Assembly: GCF_000026145.1 (NCBI RefSeq)
Contig: NC_009445.1
Coordinates: forward strand, 310,001 to 374,000
Length of the DNA stretch: 64,000 nucleotides
Direction of reading: 5' to 3'
Origin: Bradyrhizobium sp. ORS 278
GTDB lineage: Bacteria > Pseudomonadota > Alphaproteobacteria > Rhizobiales > Xanthobacteraceae
The notes under the pieces are model-generated. The model was not told where the DNA came from. It worked only from the letters and a program-made list of their open reading frames with translations, and made no database searches. How positions within the stretch are numbered: the stretch's first letter is position 1; each line of letters starts with the position of its first letter. The position numbers were made by a program, and so were the translations under genes. Positions 55,508-63,766 of this stretch are shown piece by piece.

Positions 55508-55550
55508 TTGCCGGCCGCTGCCGCCGATCCGATCGGCGGCAAGCCGGCAA
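55508..55550. promoter_or_regulatory. long hairpin in the leuB upstream region
   Basis: The outer stem TTGCCGGC (55508-55515) / GCCGGCAA (55543-55550) encloses the inner stem TGCCGCCGAT (55519-55528) / ATCGGCGGCA (55532-55541) with a 3-base loop. No T-tract follows. It lies 63 bases before the leuB ATG and could be a leader structure or the end of the divergent transcript region. Confidence 0.5.
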
Positions 55551-55613
55551 TCCCAAGCATGATGGTTGCCCGCGCAACGCCCGGGCATGACCAGCCCTAC
55601 GAGGACAACGACC

Positions 55614-56726
55614 ATGGCGACCCACAAGCTCCTGCTGCTGCCCGGCGACGGCATCGGCCCCGAAGTGATGGCCGAGGTGAAGCGGCTGATCGGCTGGCTC
55701 AACGGCAAGGGCCTGGCCTCGTTCGAGACCGAGGACGGTTTGGTCGGCGGCGCCGCCTATGACGCGCACGGCGCCTCGATCTCGGAAGGAGACATGGACA
55801 AGGCCAAGGCGGCCGACGCCATCATCTTCGGCGCCGTTGGCGGTCCGAAGTGGGACGGCGTTCCCTACGAGGTGCGTCCCGAGGCCGGCCTGCTCCGCCT
55901 GCGCAAGGATCTCGGCCTGTTCGCCAACCTGCGTCCCGCCGTCTGCTATCCGGCGCTCGCCGACGCCTCCAGCCTGAAGCGCGAGATCGTCGAGGGTCTC
56001 GACATCATGATCGTGCGCGAGCTCACCGGAGGCGTGTATTTCGGCGAGCCGAAGACCATCACCGATCTCGGCAACGGCCAGAAGCGCGCGATCGACACCC
56101 AGGTCTACGACACCTATGAGATCGAACGCATCGCCCGCGTCGCCTTCGACCTCGCGCGCAAGCGCAAGAACAAGGTGACGTCGATGGAGAAGCGCAACGT
56201 GATGAAGTCGGGCGTGCTCTGGAACGAGGTCGTCACCGCGGTCCACGCGCGCGAGTACAAGGACGTCACGCTCGAGCACCAGCTCGCCGATTCCGGCGGC
56301 ATGAACCTAGTGAAATATCCCAAGATGTTCGACGTCATCGTCACCGACAACCTGTTCGGCGACATGCTGTCCGACATCGCCGCGATGCTGACCGGCTCGC
56401 TCGGCATGCTGCCGTCGGCCTCGCTCGGCGAGGTCGACGCCAAGACCCACAAGCGCCGCGCGCTGTATGAGCCGGTGCACGGCTCGGCACCGGACATTGC
56501 AGGCCGAGGCCTCGCCAACCCGATCGCGATGCTGACCTCCTTCGGCATGGCGCTGCGCTACTCGTTCGACCTCGGCGCGCTGGCCGACAAGCTCGACGCC
56601 GCCATCGCCGCCGTGCTGGCGAGCGGCCTGCGCACCGCCGACATCAAGGCCGAGGGCTCGACGCCCGCGTCGACCACGCAGATGGGCGAGGCGATCATCA
56701 AGGAGCTCGAGACGCTCACGGCGTAA
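55614..56726 (+). CDS. leuB: 3-isopropylmalate dehydrogenase
   Basis: Oxidises and decarboxylates 3-isopropylmalate in leucine synthesis. 370 aa. The opening [39 protein letters not shown], the substrate block [15 protein letters not shown], the Lys/Asp region [16 protein letters not shown], and the signature [20 protein letters not shown] are all clear. ATG 55614 (MATHKLL) has GAGGA upstream. It stands alone here; leuA and leuCD are not in the window. A long hairpin lies in its leader region. Confidence 0.97.
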   Translation: MATHKLLLLPGDGIGPEVMAEVKRLIGWLNGKGLASFETEDGLVGGAAYDAHGASISEGDMDKAKAADAIIFGAVGGPKWDGVPYEVRPEAGLLRLRKDLGLFANLRPAVCYPALADASSLKREIVEGLDIMIVRELTGGVYFGEPKTITDLGNGQKRAIDTQVYDTYEIERIARVAFDLARKRKNKVTSMEKRNVMKSGVLWNEVVTAVHAREYKDVTLEHQLADSGGMNLVKYPKMFDVIVTDNLFGDMLSDIAAMLTGSLGMLPSASLGEVDAKTHKRRALYEPVHGSAPDIAGRGLANPIAMLTSFGMALRYSFDLGALADKLDAAIAAVLASGLRTADIKAEGSTPASTTQMGEAIIKELETLTA

Positions 56727-56845
56727 TTTGCCCCATGCTCATTTGAGCCAAGCAATCTCCGCGCGGACGCTCCGCTCCCCTCCCCCTTGCGGGGAGGGCT
56801 ATCGCATATGGCGATGCGGAGCTGTACCGGCGAACGATCCTGCTC

Positions 56846-56930
56846 ATGTGTTACTCCGTCATGCCCAGGCTTGTCCCGCCTGCGCGGCCGAAGCCGCCCG
56901 GCCATGACCACGTGGAGAGAGACGAGCACA
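56846..56930. repeat. GTCATGCCC palindromic repeat, copy 1
   Basis: TACTCCGTCATGCCCAGGCT then TGTCCCGCC, with GCGGCCGAAGCCGC inside, ending GGCCATGACCACGTGGAG. It matches the reverse complement of 60810-60929. Confidence 0.6.
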
Positions 56931-57449
56931 TAACCGCGATCTTCATATGCAATAGCCCTGCCCTTGCGGGGGAGGGGTTGGGGTCTCCACCGCGTGAGCC
57001 CCGCTCGGGGCGCTTTCATCTTCCGAATGAGGAAGTGCTGGTCGCTTTCGTCGATGCGTCTCTCTCTCGCAGCGCATCCGCCCCCCGTCGTCACGTGGAC
57101 TCATCGGACAGCATCGCCCGGGGACCCCCACCCCCGCCCCCACCGTAAGGAGAAGGGAAGCGCACCGGAGCTGGTCATGCAGCCCGATCGACTCATCGGC
57201 GCAGTCTCCAACCGCTTTGGTGCGAGGCGCAAGCCGGCCCGCCCGTCGAGCAAATCAGTTCGGCATTTGGCGCGATCGATCTCGCTCGACCGTCGCGAGC
57301 GCGCATCTTTGCCCTGCAAATCCGCTGCGCCGAGAAACTCATTTCCCCCGCGCGATCAGTCGCATCGGCCCAGCCGCCCGCTTCCGCTGAAATTTCTTCT
57401 TTCGTTTTTACAGAACTCATGCTCTCTTCGCTTTATCCCGTCTCGCCAC

Positions 57450-57806
57450 AAGGGGCGTTTCGCGGTCGTCACGAGGCGTGAGGCGGGGATGCGGTGGCCG
57501 CGGGGGCTCGCAGCATGTCAATCGGCGTGCGGACGAACGAGCTCTTGCGGACGTGAAGCTGCGTGGTCCTGGCGCCCCGAAGCTGGCGCCAAGTTCGCGA
57601 CGGTGCCTGTGCATCGCGCGGATGACGGTGGCTAACGAGCCGGACACCGGGGAGAGCGCAGAGTAAGCGTGAAGACCATCGCGCAGGGAGGGCCGGGTCA
57701 AGCCGGCTGTACCTGTGGTTCCTGCCCCGTGCACTTCTTCCTGCACGGGGGCCACGGGCTTCAGCCGAGGCCCGGCCTTCCCTGCGCCCTCGTTCCGGAT
57801 GAGGGC
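57450..57806 (+). repeat. ~350-bp dispersed structured repeat, copy 2
   Basis: Same element and orientation as 950-1300. The outer stem is 57681-57697 with 57771-57787, starting GCGCAGGGA on one side and ending TCCCTGCGC on the other. Stem position 10 is G facing T here and A facing T in copy 1, so pairing is kept. The inner stem is CCCCGTGCA (57725-57733) / TGCACGGGG (57742-57750). The 5' two thirds align with more differences. Confidence 0.7.
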
Positions 57807-57873
57807 GAAGACACCAACAACGCTCGGACGCGAAAGCGGGTGCGAGGCTGGATCATCGTGCCGAGAATCCGGT

Positions 57874-57994
57874 GTCGTCCCGGCCTTGAGCCGGGATCCA
57901 TACCCACCGAAGCCGATGGGACGAAAGCTGGAGCTGCGAGATTGGGCGACCAGGCCGGACGGTGGTTATGGATCCCGGCGTTCGCCGGGATGAC
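57874..57994. repeat. two-hairpin intergenic repeat, copy 3
   Basis: GTCGTCCCGGCCTTGAGCCG then GGATCCATAC, spacer, TATGGATCCCGGCGTTCGCC then GGGATGAC. The C-to-T change in GGGATCC on one side is matched by GGATCCC on the other, so the outer pairing is preserved relative to copy 2. Confidence 0.7.
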
Positions 57995-58036
57995 GCGGAG
58001 GGCTGGAGCAGGCGTGGGCGATCGGCGTGTCGCGAT

Positions 58037-58082
58037 GTGTAAGCCATGTCCCCGAACGGCCGTCAGCCATGTGTCCGAACGG
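58037..58082. mobile_element. relic of IS481-family terminal repeats
   Basis: GTGTAAGCCATGTCCCCGAA, a short spacer, then CGTCAGCCATGTGTCCGAAC. The two units match the subterminal repeats of the complete IS at 30949-32216 (GTGTCAACCATGTGTCCGAA and CGTCAGCTATGTCCCCGGGC at its right end). No transposase is nearby. Confidence 0.6.
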
Positions 58083-58140
58083 ATGACCCGTGATGCGGCC
58101 ATGTGGCATGGGACGACGACAGCGTGGGTCGCAGGACAGC

Positions 58141-58166
58141 AAAAAGGCCGGGCGAAAGCCCGGCCT
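58141..58166 (-). terminator. intrinsic terminator of the 58192-58572 gene
   Basis: On the minus strand AGGCCGGGC, loop TTTC, GCCCGGCCT, then TTTTGCTG. It lies about 25 bases after the stop of the exported small protein gene. Confidence 0.88.
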
Positions 58167-58191
58167 TGGTGATCGGATGATGTCGCCGCCC

Positions 58192-58572
58192 TCAGTAGGG
58201 GATCGGAATCCGCGTCGGATAGCCGCCGAGATCGGACGGCGGCATCAGCGGCTGGCGGTCGATCGGGCGGTTCAGGTTCTCACGGGCGAACGATGGATAG
58301 CCGACGGCCGGCGGGAAGGCGTAGTCCGAGAACTTGCGATCACCCGGCAGCACCTCGGTGCCGCCGTCAAGGAAGGAGCGCCGCGTAACGTAGACGCGGG
58401 TGCGCGGACCAGCCTGGTAGGAGTAGTTCGGGCCGTTGGAATAAACCTCCGCGGGGCGGCGCTTGGTTGTGGCGGCCTCGGCAGAGGTGATGGCAAAGGA
58501 GGTGACGGCAAGACCCGTTGCGGCGATCACCGCCAAGGCCATGACCCGGGTCGCAGCAGGAAATTCAATCAT
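58192..58572 (-). CDS. small exported protein of unknown function
   Basis: 126 aa. The signal peptide is RVMALAVIAATGLAVTSFAI, cleaved near SAEA. The mature part is Pro/Tyr/Arg-rich with NGPNYSYQAGPRTRVYVTRR, GGTEVLPGDRKFSDYAFPP and a C-terminal LGGYPTRIPIPY. I recall similar short exported proteins in Bradyrhizobium but no function. ATG 58572 (MIEF) has GAGGA upstream. A strong terminator follows. Confidence 0.78.
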   Translation of the reverse strand: MIEFPAATRVMALAVIAATGLAVTSFAITSAEAATTKRRPAEVYSNGPNYSYQAGPRTRVYVTRRSFLDGGTEVLPGDRKFSDYAFPPAVGYPSFARENLNRPIDRQPLMPPSDLGGYPTRIPIPY

Positions 58573-58797
58573 CACGTCCTCTTCCTCGCGCCAAAATGGG
58601 CGGGCGCTCGCCATCCGCATGATCTGGCCCGCACAATATCTGCGTCGGCTGTGGCATCACAAGGTCATTCCCGCGACGGCCGCAAAGATAAATTCCGGCT
58701 GTGGCGGGAAAGTTGCATCAAAATCCGTGACTTGCCGTCGACGATGGCCGCGTCGAGGCGCTGCGACATCGAGCAACAGGCGGACGCGAATGATCGC

Positions 58798-59649
58798 TCA
58801 ATAGGTGCCGCGCAGCTTGGGATTATCGAGCGCGGTGATCCAGTCGTTCAGCGTCTTGGCGACGGCGGGGGCATCGCAATCGGCGCGGCGCGGCTCGGCC
58901 TGGGTAAACAGATCGGTCAGGGCGGCGTCGTGGGCCGGCGATGCGAGCAGAGTGAGGCGATTCAGCATGCAGCCGATGGCCGCCCGCCGGGTCTGCAGCG
59001 CGACGCCCTGGCAGGACCAGCCGGAGATCCGCAGCGCCGGCACCGCGATGGTTTTCATGAAGCCGAGGCAGGCGCCTGGTCCGTCCGGAGCGCCGGCCTG
59101 GCGCAGCAGGGTAACGGGGCCGAACCGGCTGTCGATGATGCCCGCCGCCTCCAGCTCCGGGGCCGGGCGCCCCATACGCGCCGCCAGTTCGCCGACCGGA
59201 TTGCGCATGCCGTCGCGCTCCGGTCCGATCCGGTAGACCTCGATCTCGGCTGCCGGCCGCTCGGCCCGCTCGCCCCAGCGCAACACGTCCTTTCGGCCGC
59301 CGGCCTGGTGAGTCACGACGGTGTAGGTCGCGGTCCGGTCAGGCTGGTCAGTCAGCCGCAGCGAAAAGGCGGGTGTCGCGCCGTCAGCAACCGTCCAACC
59401 TGCTTTGGTCGGGCTGGGATCATCCTCGCTGTCGAGCCGGTTCCAGACGGCGAGACCCATCATGGCGATCAGCGCCAGAGCCCCCACATAGGCGAACAGG
59501 CGCGCGAACGTGCCGCAGACCTCGTCCACCATGGCCTTCACGGCTGGCGGGACCAGGGAATTGCGGGGTGTGGCGACTATACTGGCCGAATCGGGACGCA
59601 TCGAAGGCGAGACATCGTGGTAACGTTGTGTCAGGGACGTTTCTCGCAT
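58798..59649 (-). CDS. single-pass membrane protein of unknown function
   Basis: 283 aa (266 if translation starts at the in-frame ATG 59601). One membrane segment (LFAYVGALALIAMMGLAVWN, about residues 51-70) is followed by a periplasmic domain with paired Cys residues (GACLGF, WSCQG, IGCML, ADCDAP). Blocks such as DVLRWGERAERPAAEIEVYR suggest a beta-rich region. I do not recognise the family; the position divergent from asd looks conserved from memory of related genomes, but I cannot verify that. Confidence 0.7.
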   Translation of the reverse strand: MRETSLTQRYHDVSPSMRPDSASIVATPRNSLVPPAVKAMVDEVCGTFARLFAYVGALALIAMMGLAVWNRLDSEDDPSPTKAGWTVADGATPAFSLRLTDQPDRTATYTVVTHQAGGRKDVLRWGERAERPAAEIEVYRIGPERDGMRNPVGELAARMGRPAPELEAAGIIDSRFGPVTLLRQAGAPDGPGACLGFMKTIAVPALRISGWSCQGVALQTRRAAIGCMLNRLTLLASPAHDAALTDLFTQAEPRRADCDAPAVAKTLNDWITALDNPKLRGTY

Positions 59650-59715
59650 AGAAGCGCTGCCGCTTCCGTTTCCGCTGAGATGAGCGGTCGGCCATATTTC
59701 TTCGGAGAGTGAACG

Positions 59716-60750
59716 ATGGGTTACAAAGTCGCAGTGGTCGGCGCGACCGGCAATGTCGGGCGGGAAATGCTCAACATTCTCGACGAGCGGAAGTTTCCCG
59801 CCGACGAGGTCGTGGCGCTCGCTTCACGCCGCAGCGTCGGCGTCGAGGTGTCCTATGGCGATCGCACGCTGAAGGTCAAAGCGCTCGAGCACTACGATTT
59901 TGCCGATGTCGATATCTGCCTGATGTCGGCGGGCGGCACGGTCTCGAAGGAATGGTCGCCGAAGATCGGCGCCGCAGGCGCCGTCGTCATCGACAACTCC
60001 TCGGCTTGGCGCATGGATCCGGACGTGCCGCTGATCGTGCCGGAGGTGAACGCCGATGCGGCCGCAGGGTTCAACAAGAAGAACATCATCGCCAACCCGA
60101 ACTGCTCGACCGCGCAGCTCGTCGTCGCGCTGAAGCCGCTGCACGACAAGGCGCATATCACGCGCGTCGTCGTTTCGACCTATCAGTCGGTGTCCGGCGC
60201 CGGCAAGGACGCGATGGACGAATTGTTCTCGCAGACCAAGGCCGTCTACACCAATGACGAGCTGGTCGCGAAGAAGTTCCCCAAGCGCATCGCCTTCAAC
60301 GTCATCCCGCACATCGACGTCTTCATGGAAGACGGCTTCACCAAGGAAGAGTGGAAGATGATGGCGGAGACCAAGAAGATCCTGGATCCGAAGATCAAGC
60401 TGACCGCGACCTGCGTGCGTGTGCCGGTGTTCGTCGGCCATTCCGAAGCCGTCAATGTCGAGTTTGAGCAGCCGATCACGGCGGACGAGGCCCGCGAGAT
60501 TCTGCGCCGCGCGCCGGGCTGCCTCGTCATCGACAAGCAGGAGCCGGGCGGCTACGCGACTCCTTATGAGGCCGCCGGCGAGGACGCGACCTATATCAGC
60601 CGCATCCGCGAGGATGCCACGGTCGAGAACGGCCTCGCCTTCTGGTGCGTGTCGGACAATCTGCGCAAGGGCGCGGCGCTGAATGCGATCCAGATTGCGG
60701 AAGTGCTGATCAACCGCAAGCTGATCACCGCCAAGAAGAAGGCGGCGTAA
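59716..60750 (+). CDS. asd: aspartate-semialdehyde dehydrogenase
   Basis: Reduces aspartyl phosphate to the semialdehyde for lysine/DAP, threonine and methionine synthesis. 344 aa. The NADP motif is VAVVGATGNVGREMLNIL. The catalytic Cys lies in NPNCSTAQLVVALKPLHD. VSTYQSVSGAGKDAMDEL and ATCVRVPVFVGHSEAVNVEF are family signatures. ATG 59716 with GGAG upstream. Confidence 0.97.
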   Translation: MGYKVAVVGATGNVGREMLNILDERKFPADEVVALASRRSVGVEVSYGDRTLKVKALEHYDFADVDICLMSAGGTVSKEWSPKIGAAGAVVIDNSSAWRMDPDVPLIVPEVNADAAAGFNKKNIIANPNCSTAQLVVALKPLHDKAHITRVVVSTYQSVSGAGKDAMDELFSQTKAVYTNDELVAKKFPKRIAFNVIPHIDVFMEDGFTKEEWKMMAETKKILDPKIKLTATCVRVPVFVGHSEAVNVEFEQPITADEAREILRRAPGCLVIDKQEPGGYATPYEAAGEDATYISRIREDATVENGLAFWCVSDNLRKGAALNAIQIAEVLINRKLITAKKKAA

Positions 60751-61067
60751 CGGACAACCGGTCCGCTCCCGCACATGGAGACCGAAGCCTTGCGTTCGAG
60801 TGTCTCAACGTCGTCATGGCTGGGCTGGTCCTCCACGTCGGTCGGCATGAGAGCGACGTGGATGCCCGGGCCTTCGCCGCGCCGAAGCGGCTTCGGCCGC
60901 TCAGGCGGGACAAGCCCGGGCATGACGGAGTAGCTCATCAGCAGGGTTGCTGTCGGGACAGCCCTGTCTCTCGATGTGCAATAGCCCGGCGCAAGCGGGG
61001 AGAGATTTGCAGCCGGCAGGCTGCATGACTTGGTAGGACGGCAGAACGGATCGCGTGGGGATCGAAC
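60751..61067. other. intergenic region with palindromic repeat, asd to UPF0114 gene
   Basis: 317 bases. Positions 60810-60929 hold a GTCATGCCC palindromic repeat; 60965-61000 has GCAATAGCCCGGCGCAAGCG, also partly found near 56950. No gene seen. Confidence 0.5.
60810..60929. repeat. GTCATGCCC palindromic repeat, copy 2
   Basis: GTCATGGCTGGGCTGGTCC on the left and GACAAGCCCGGGCATGACGG on the right, with GCCGAAGCGGCTTCGGC inside. It is the inverted counterpart of 56846-56930 and includes the same flanking CTACTCCGTCATGCC in reverse. Confidence 0.6.
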
Positions 61068-61628
61068 GTGGCTGACAGCAAATCGACCGAGCCGGCAGCG
61101 GCGCCAGCTTCGGACAAACATGCGCCATCAGCGATCGAGCGCGGGCTCGAAAGCTTCCTGTTCAAGAGCCGCTGGCTCATGGCGCCGTTCTATGTCGGCC
61201 TCGTCGTCAGCCTCGCGGTATTGCTGTTCAAGTTCGTGCTGCTGCTGTGGGAGAACGTGATCCATCTGCCTACGGCCAAGGAGAGCGACATCATCCTTGG
61301 CGTGCTCAGCCTGATCGACGTCTGCCTGACCGGCAATCTGGTGCTGATCGTGGTGTTCTCCGGCTACGAGAACTTCGTCTCGCGCATCGATCCGAACGGC
61401 CATCCGGACTGGCCGGAGTGGATGACGAAGGTCGACTTCGCCGGGCTGAAGCAGAAGCTGCTCGCCTCCATCGTCGCGATCTCGGCCATCCAGCTGCTCA
61501 AGGCGTTCATGAATCTCGATGCCGGTTATGATTCAACCAAGCTCGCTTGGCTGGTCGGCGTGCACATGACCTTCGTAGTGTCGACCGTGATGCTGGCGTT
61601 GTCGGACCGCTGGACGAGCGATCACTGA
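61068..61628 (+). CDS. UPF0114 (YqhA/TIGR00645) membrane protein
   Basis: 186 aa with three or four membrane helices (PFYVGLVVSLAVLLFKFVLL, LIDVCLTGNLVLIVVFSGYE). Family blocks are LESFLFKSRWLMAPFYVGL and FVSRIDPNGHPDWPEWMTKV with DFAGLKQKLLASIVAISAIQ following. No function is established. The start is GTG 61068. Confidence 0.9.
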   Translation: MADSKSTEPAAAPASDKHAPSAIERGLESFLFKSRWLMAPFYVGLVVSLAVLLFKFVLLLWENVIHLPTAKESDIILGVLSLIDVCLTGNLVLIVVFSGYENFVSRIDPNGHPDWPEWMTKVDFAGLKQKLLASIVAISAIQLLKAFMNLDAGYDSTKLAWLVGVHMTFVVSTVMLALSDRWTSDH

Positions 61629-61640
61629 AGAGGGGCGAAG

Positions 61641-61703
61641 TTGCGAATGGCGAGTAGCGAATTGAAATCCAAACTACTTGCTACTCCCTATTCGCCATTC
61701 GCG
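61641..61703. repeat. GAATGGCGAGTAGCGAAT intergenic repeat, copy 2
   Basis: TGCGAATGGCGAGTAGCGAA on the left and CTACTCCCTATTCGCCATTC then GCGA on the right form an inverted repeat. It lies between convergent genes and is related to 30080-30168. Confidence 0.7.
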
Positions 61704-61709
61704 ACCTCG

Positions 61710-62354
61710 CTATTGGCTCGCTCGCGCGCTGCGGAACTCCTTTGCCGCCTGGTCGAGCACGAACAACGAGCCCTCGGCGACGCCGAAATAAGCGCCGTGC
61801 AGCTGCAGATCACCGGCCTCGACGCGGCTGCGCACGAACGGGAAGGTCATCAGATTCTCCAGGCTGCGGAACACCGCGGCCTTCTCGATCCGGGTGACGA
61901 AGTCCTGAAAGCTCTCCCGGTCGCGCTGCTCGACGATTTCGCCGGGCTTGATGAACATCGACATCCAGCGGCCGATGAAGTCGCCGGGCGACAGCGGGGC
62001 CGCCTTGTCGACGAAGGCGCGGATGCCGCCGCATTGGGCATGGCCGAGGATGACGATGTGCTTCACCATGAGCACGGTGACGGCATATTCCAATGCCGCC
62101 GACACGCCATGCGCATTGGCGTCGGGCTGATAGATCGGCACGAGATTGGCGATGTTGCGCAGGACGAACAATTCGCCGGGGCCGACGTCGAAGATGACCT
62201 CCGGCGAGACGCGGGAATCGCAGCAGCCGATCACCATCACTTCCGGCGACTGGCCGCGCTCGGACAGCTCCAGATAGCGGCTCTGTTCGGTCGGCAGGCG
62301 CTGGGTGGTGAAGGCGCGATAGCCCTCGAGCAGACGTTGCGGAAACGAGATCAT
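61710..62354 (-). CDS. beta-class carbonic anhydrase
   Basis: Interconverts CO2 and bicarbonate. 214 aa. Zinc ligands are Cys45 in CCDSRV (with Asp46-Arg48), His105 and Cys108 in GHAQCGG. The opening FPQRLLEGYRAFTTQRLPTE and LVLRNIANLVPIYQ-like block (FVLRNIANLVPIY) are typical. It probably supplies bicarbonate to carboxylases. It is convergent with the UPF0114 gene and divergent from the CitE-like lyase. Confidence 0.95.
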   Translation of the reverse strand: MISFPQRLLEGYRAFTTQRLPTEQSRYLELSERGQSPEVMVIGCCDSRVSPEVIFDVGPGELFVLRNIANLVPIYQPDANAHGVSAALEYAVTVLMVKHIVILGHAQCGGIRAFVDKAAPLSPGDFIGRWMSMFIKPGEIVEQRDRESFQDFVTRIEKAAVFRSLENLMTFPFVRSRVEAGDLQLHGAYFGVAEGSLFVLDQAAKEFRSARASQ

Positions 62355-62455
62355 GGGCCCTGCCTAAACACATGCGGCCTGCGGGAACAAGCCTTTCGGC
62401 CCGGCAACCGAAATGGTATCGCGGGCCGCCGCCATAAACCAAGGGAAACGCCGAA

Positions 62456-63334
62456 ATGATCCGCCCGCGCCGCAGTCTCCTGTTCATGCCCGGCTCCAAT
62501 GCCCGCGCGCTGGAGAAGGGACGGAACCTGCCGGCCGACGGCCTGATCCTGGATCTCGAGGATTCCGTGGCGCCGGACGTCAAGGCGGCCGCGCGCGAGC
62601 AGATCGCCAAGGCGGTCGCCGCCGATGGTTACGGCAAGCGCGAGCTGCTGATCCGCATCAACAGCCTGGATACGCCCTGGTGGAGCGACGACGTCGCGAT
62701 GGCCGGACAGACCGCGACCGACGGCATCCTGGTTCCCAAAGTGTCGACCGTCGCGGACCTGCGCACGGTGAGCAACCGCCTTGCCGAGGTCGGCGCCGAT
62801 CCGGCGCTGAAGGTGTGGGCGATGATCGAGACCGCACGCGCCGTACTCGACGCGGACCTGCTCGCTGCGACCGTGCATGAGGCGGGCTCACGGCTCGCCG
62901 GCTTCGTGTTCGGGCCGAACGACATCTCGCGCGAGACCCGCATCCGCATGGTACCGGGCCGCGCGACGATGCTGCCGATGATCAGCCATTGCGTCCTGGC
63001 GACGCGCGCGCACGGGCTCGAGATCCTCGATGGTCCCTACAGCGATTTCGCCAACACCGACGGCTTCGCGCAGGAATGCATCCAGGCCCGCGATCTCGGC
63101 TTCGACGGTAAGACGCTGATCCATCCGGGCCAGATCGATGCCTGCAATGCGATCTTCACGCCGCCCGCGGTCGAAATTGCCGAAGCGCGCAAGATCCTGG
63201 CCGCGTTCGAACTACCCGAAAATGCATCGCGCGGCGCGATCCAGATCGACGGCCGCATGGTCGAGCGGCTGCATGCCGAGATGGCCAAGCGCACGATCGC
63301 GATCGCGGACGCGATCGCCGAGATGACGAAGTAG
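62456..63334 (+). CDS. CitE-like CoA ester lyase (HpcH/HpaI family)
   Basis: 292-aa TIM-barrel enzyme. The opening RPRRSLLFMPGSNARALEKG, the acidic metal-site block LILDLEDSVAPDVK, VWAMIETARAVL, GFVFGPNDISRETR and FDGKTLIHPGQIDACNAIF with the family His-Pro are typical of malyl-CoA/citramalyl-CoA lyases and (3S)-malyl-CoA thioesterases. Which substrate applies cannot be read from the sequence; no ethylmalonyl-CoA pathway genes are in the window. ATG 62456 with AAGGGA upstream. Confidence 0.9.
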   Translation: MIRPRRSLLFMPGSNARALEKGRNLPADGLILDLEDSVAPDVKAAAREQIAKAVAADGYGKRELLIRINSLDTPWWSDDVAMAGQTATDGILVPKVSTVADLRTVSNRLAEVGADPALKVWAMIETARAVLDADLLAATVHEAGSRLAGFVFGPNDISRETRIRMVPGRATMLPMISHCVLATRAHGLEILDGPYSDFANTDGFAQECIQARDLGFDGKTLIHPGQIDACNAIFTPPAVEIAEARKILAAFELPENASRGAIQIDGRMVERLHAEMAKRTIAIADAIAEMTK

Positions 63335-63355
63335 TCAGAAGGAGGACTCGCCGCG

Positions 63356-63727
63356 TCAGATCTGTCGAAGGCTCAGGATGTAGTTGACGAGGTCGCCGCG
63401 CTGCTCCGACGTGAGGATGACGTTGGGCATCGTCGGGTGGCTGCTCTGCAGGAACACCTTCAGCGACAGCTCGGTCGTCGATGGCATGTTGGCCACTGCC
63501 GCGAAATCAGGCGCCGTCCGGGTCTGGGCTCTGGCGCCGCTCGCGTCGATGGCGTGGCACGGACTGCACCAGGACTCCGCCAGCTTGCGGCCGGCCTGGA
63601 CGCTCTCCGCCGCGGGCGTGGCACCATTGGCGTAGTGCAGCCGGATCAGCAGCATTGCGGCGAGCGCGAGCAGGATCGCGGCGCCGACATGGAGCCAGGT
63701 ATTGCGGTGCAGATTCGGCAGACTCAT
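63356..63727 (-). CDS. membrane-anchored monoheme cytochrome c
   Basis: 123 aa. A hydrophobic N-terminus (VGAAILLALAAMLLIRLHYA) serves as anchor or signal. The heme site is CSPCH and the likely axial Met lies in SSHPTMPNVILT, with DLVNYILSLRQI as the closing helix. It is similar to small class I cytochromes c of Rhizobiales. The redox partner is unknown. The DUF6455 gene lies upstream on the same strand. Confidence 0.9.
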   Translation of the reverse strand: MSLPNLHRNTWLHVGAAILLALAAMLLIRLHYANGATPAAESVQAGRKLAESWCSPCHAIDASGARAQTRTAPDFAAVANMPSTTELSLKVFLQSSHPTMPNVILTSEQRGDLVNYILSLRQI

Positions 63728-63766
63728 CGCTTTGCTCCGCTTGATGTGAGGGGAGGAGAGCGGCGA

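Larger units (their letters stand above)
56727..58138. other. 1.4-kb gene-free mosaic of repeats
   Basis: No credible gene. In order: CTCCCC-type repeat fragments (56771-57160) enclosing a GTCATGCCC palindrome copy (56846-56930); a stretch with nothing recognised (57180-57449; a 75-residue minus frame at 57193-57420 has no support); the ~350-bp repeat (57450-57806); the two-hairpin repeat (57874-57994); and a relic of IS481-type ends (58037-58082). Confidence 0.65.

Noticed and set aside
57193-57420. 75-residue minus-strand frame in the gene-free region
   Set aside because: No recognisable domain, signal peptide or good ribosome site; embedded among repeats.
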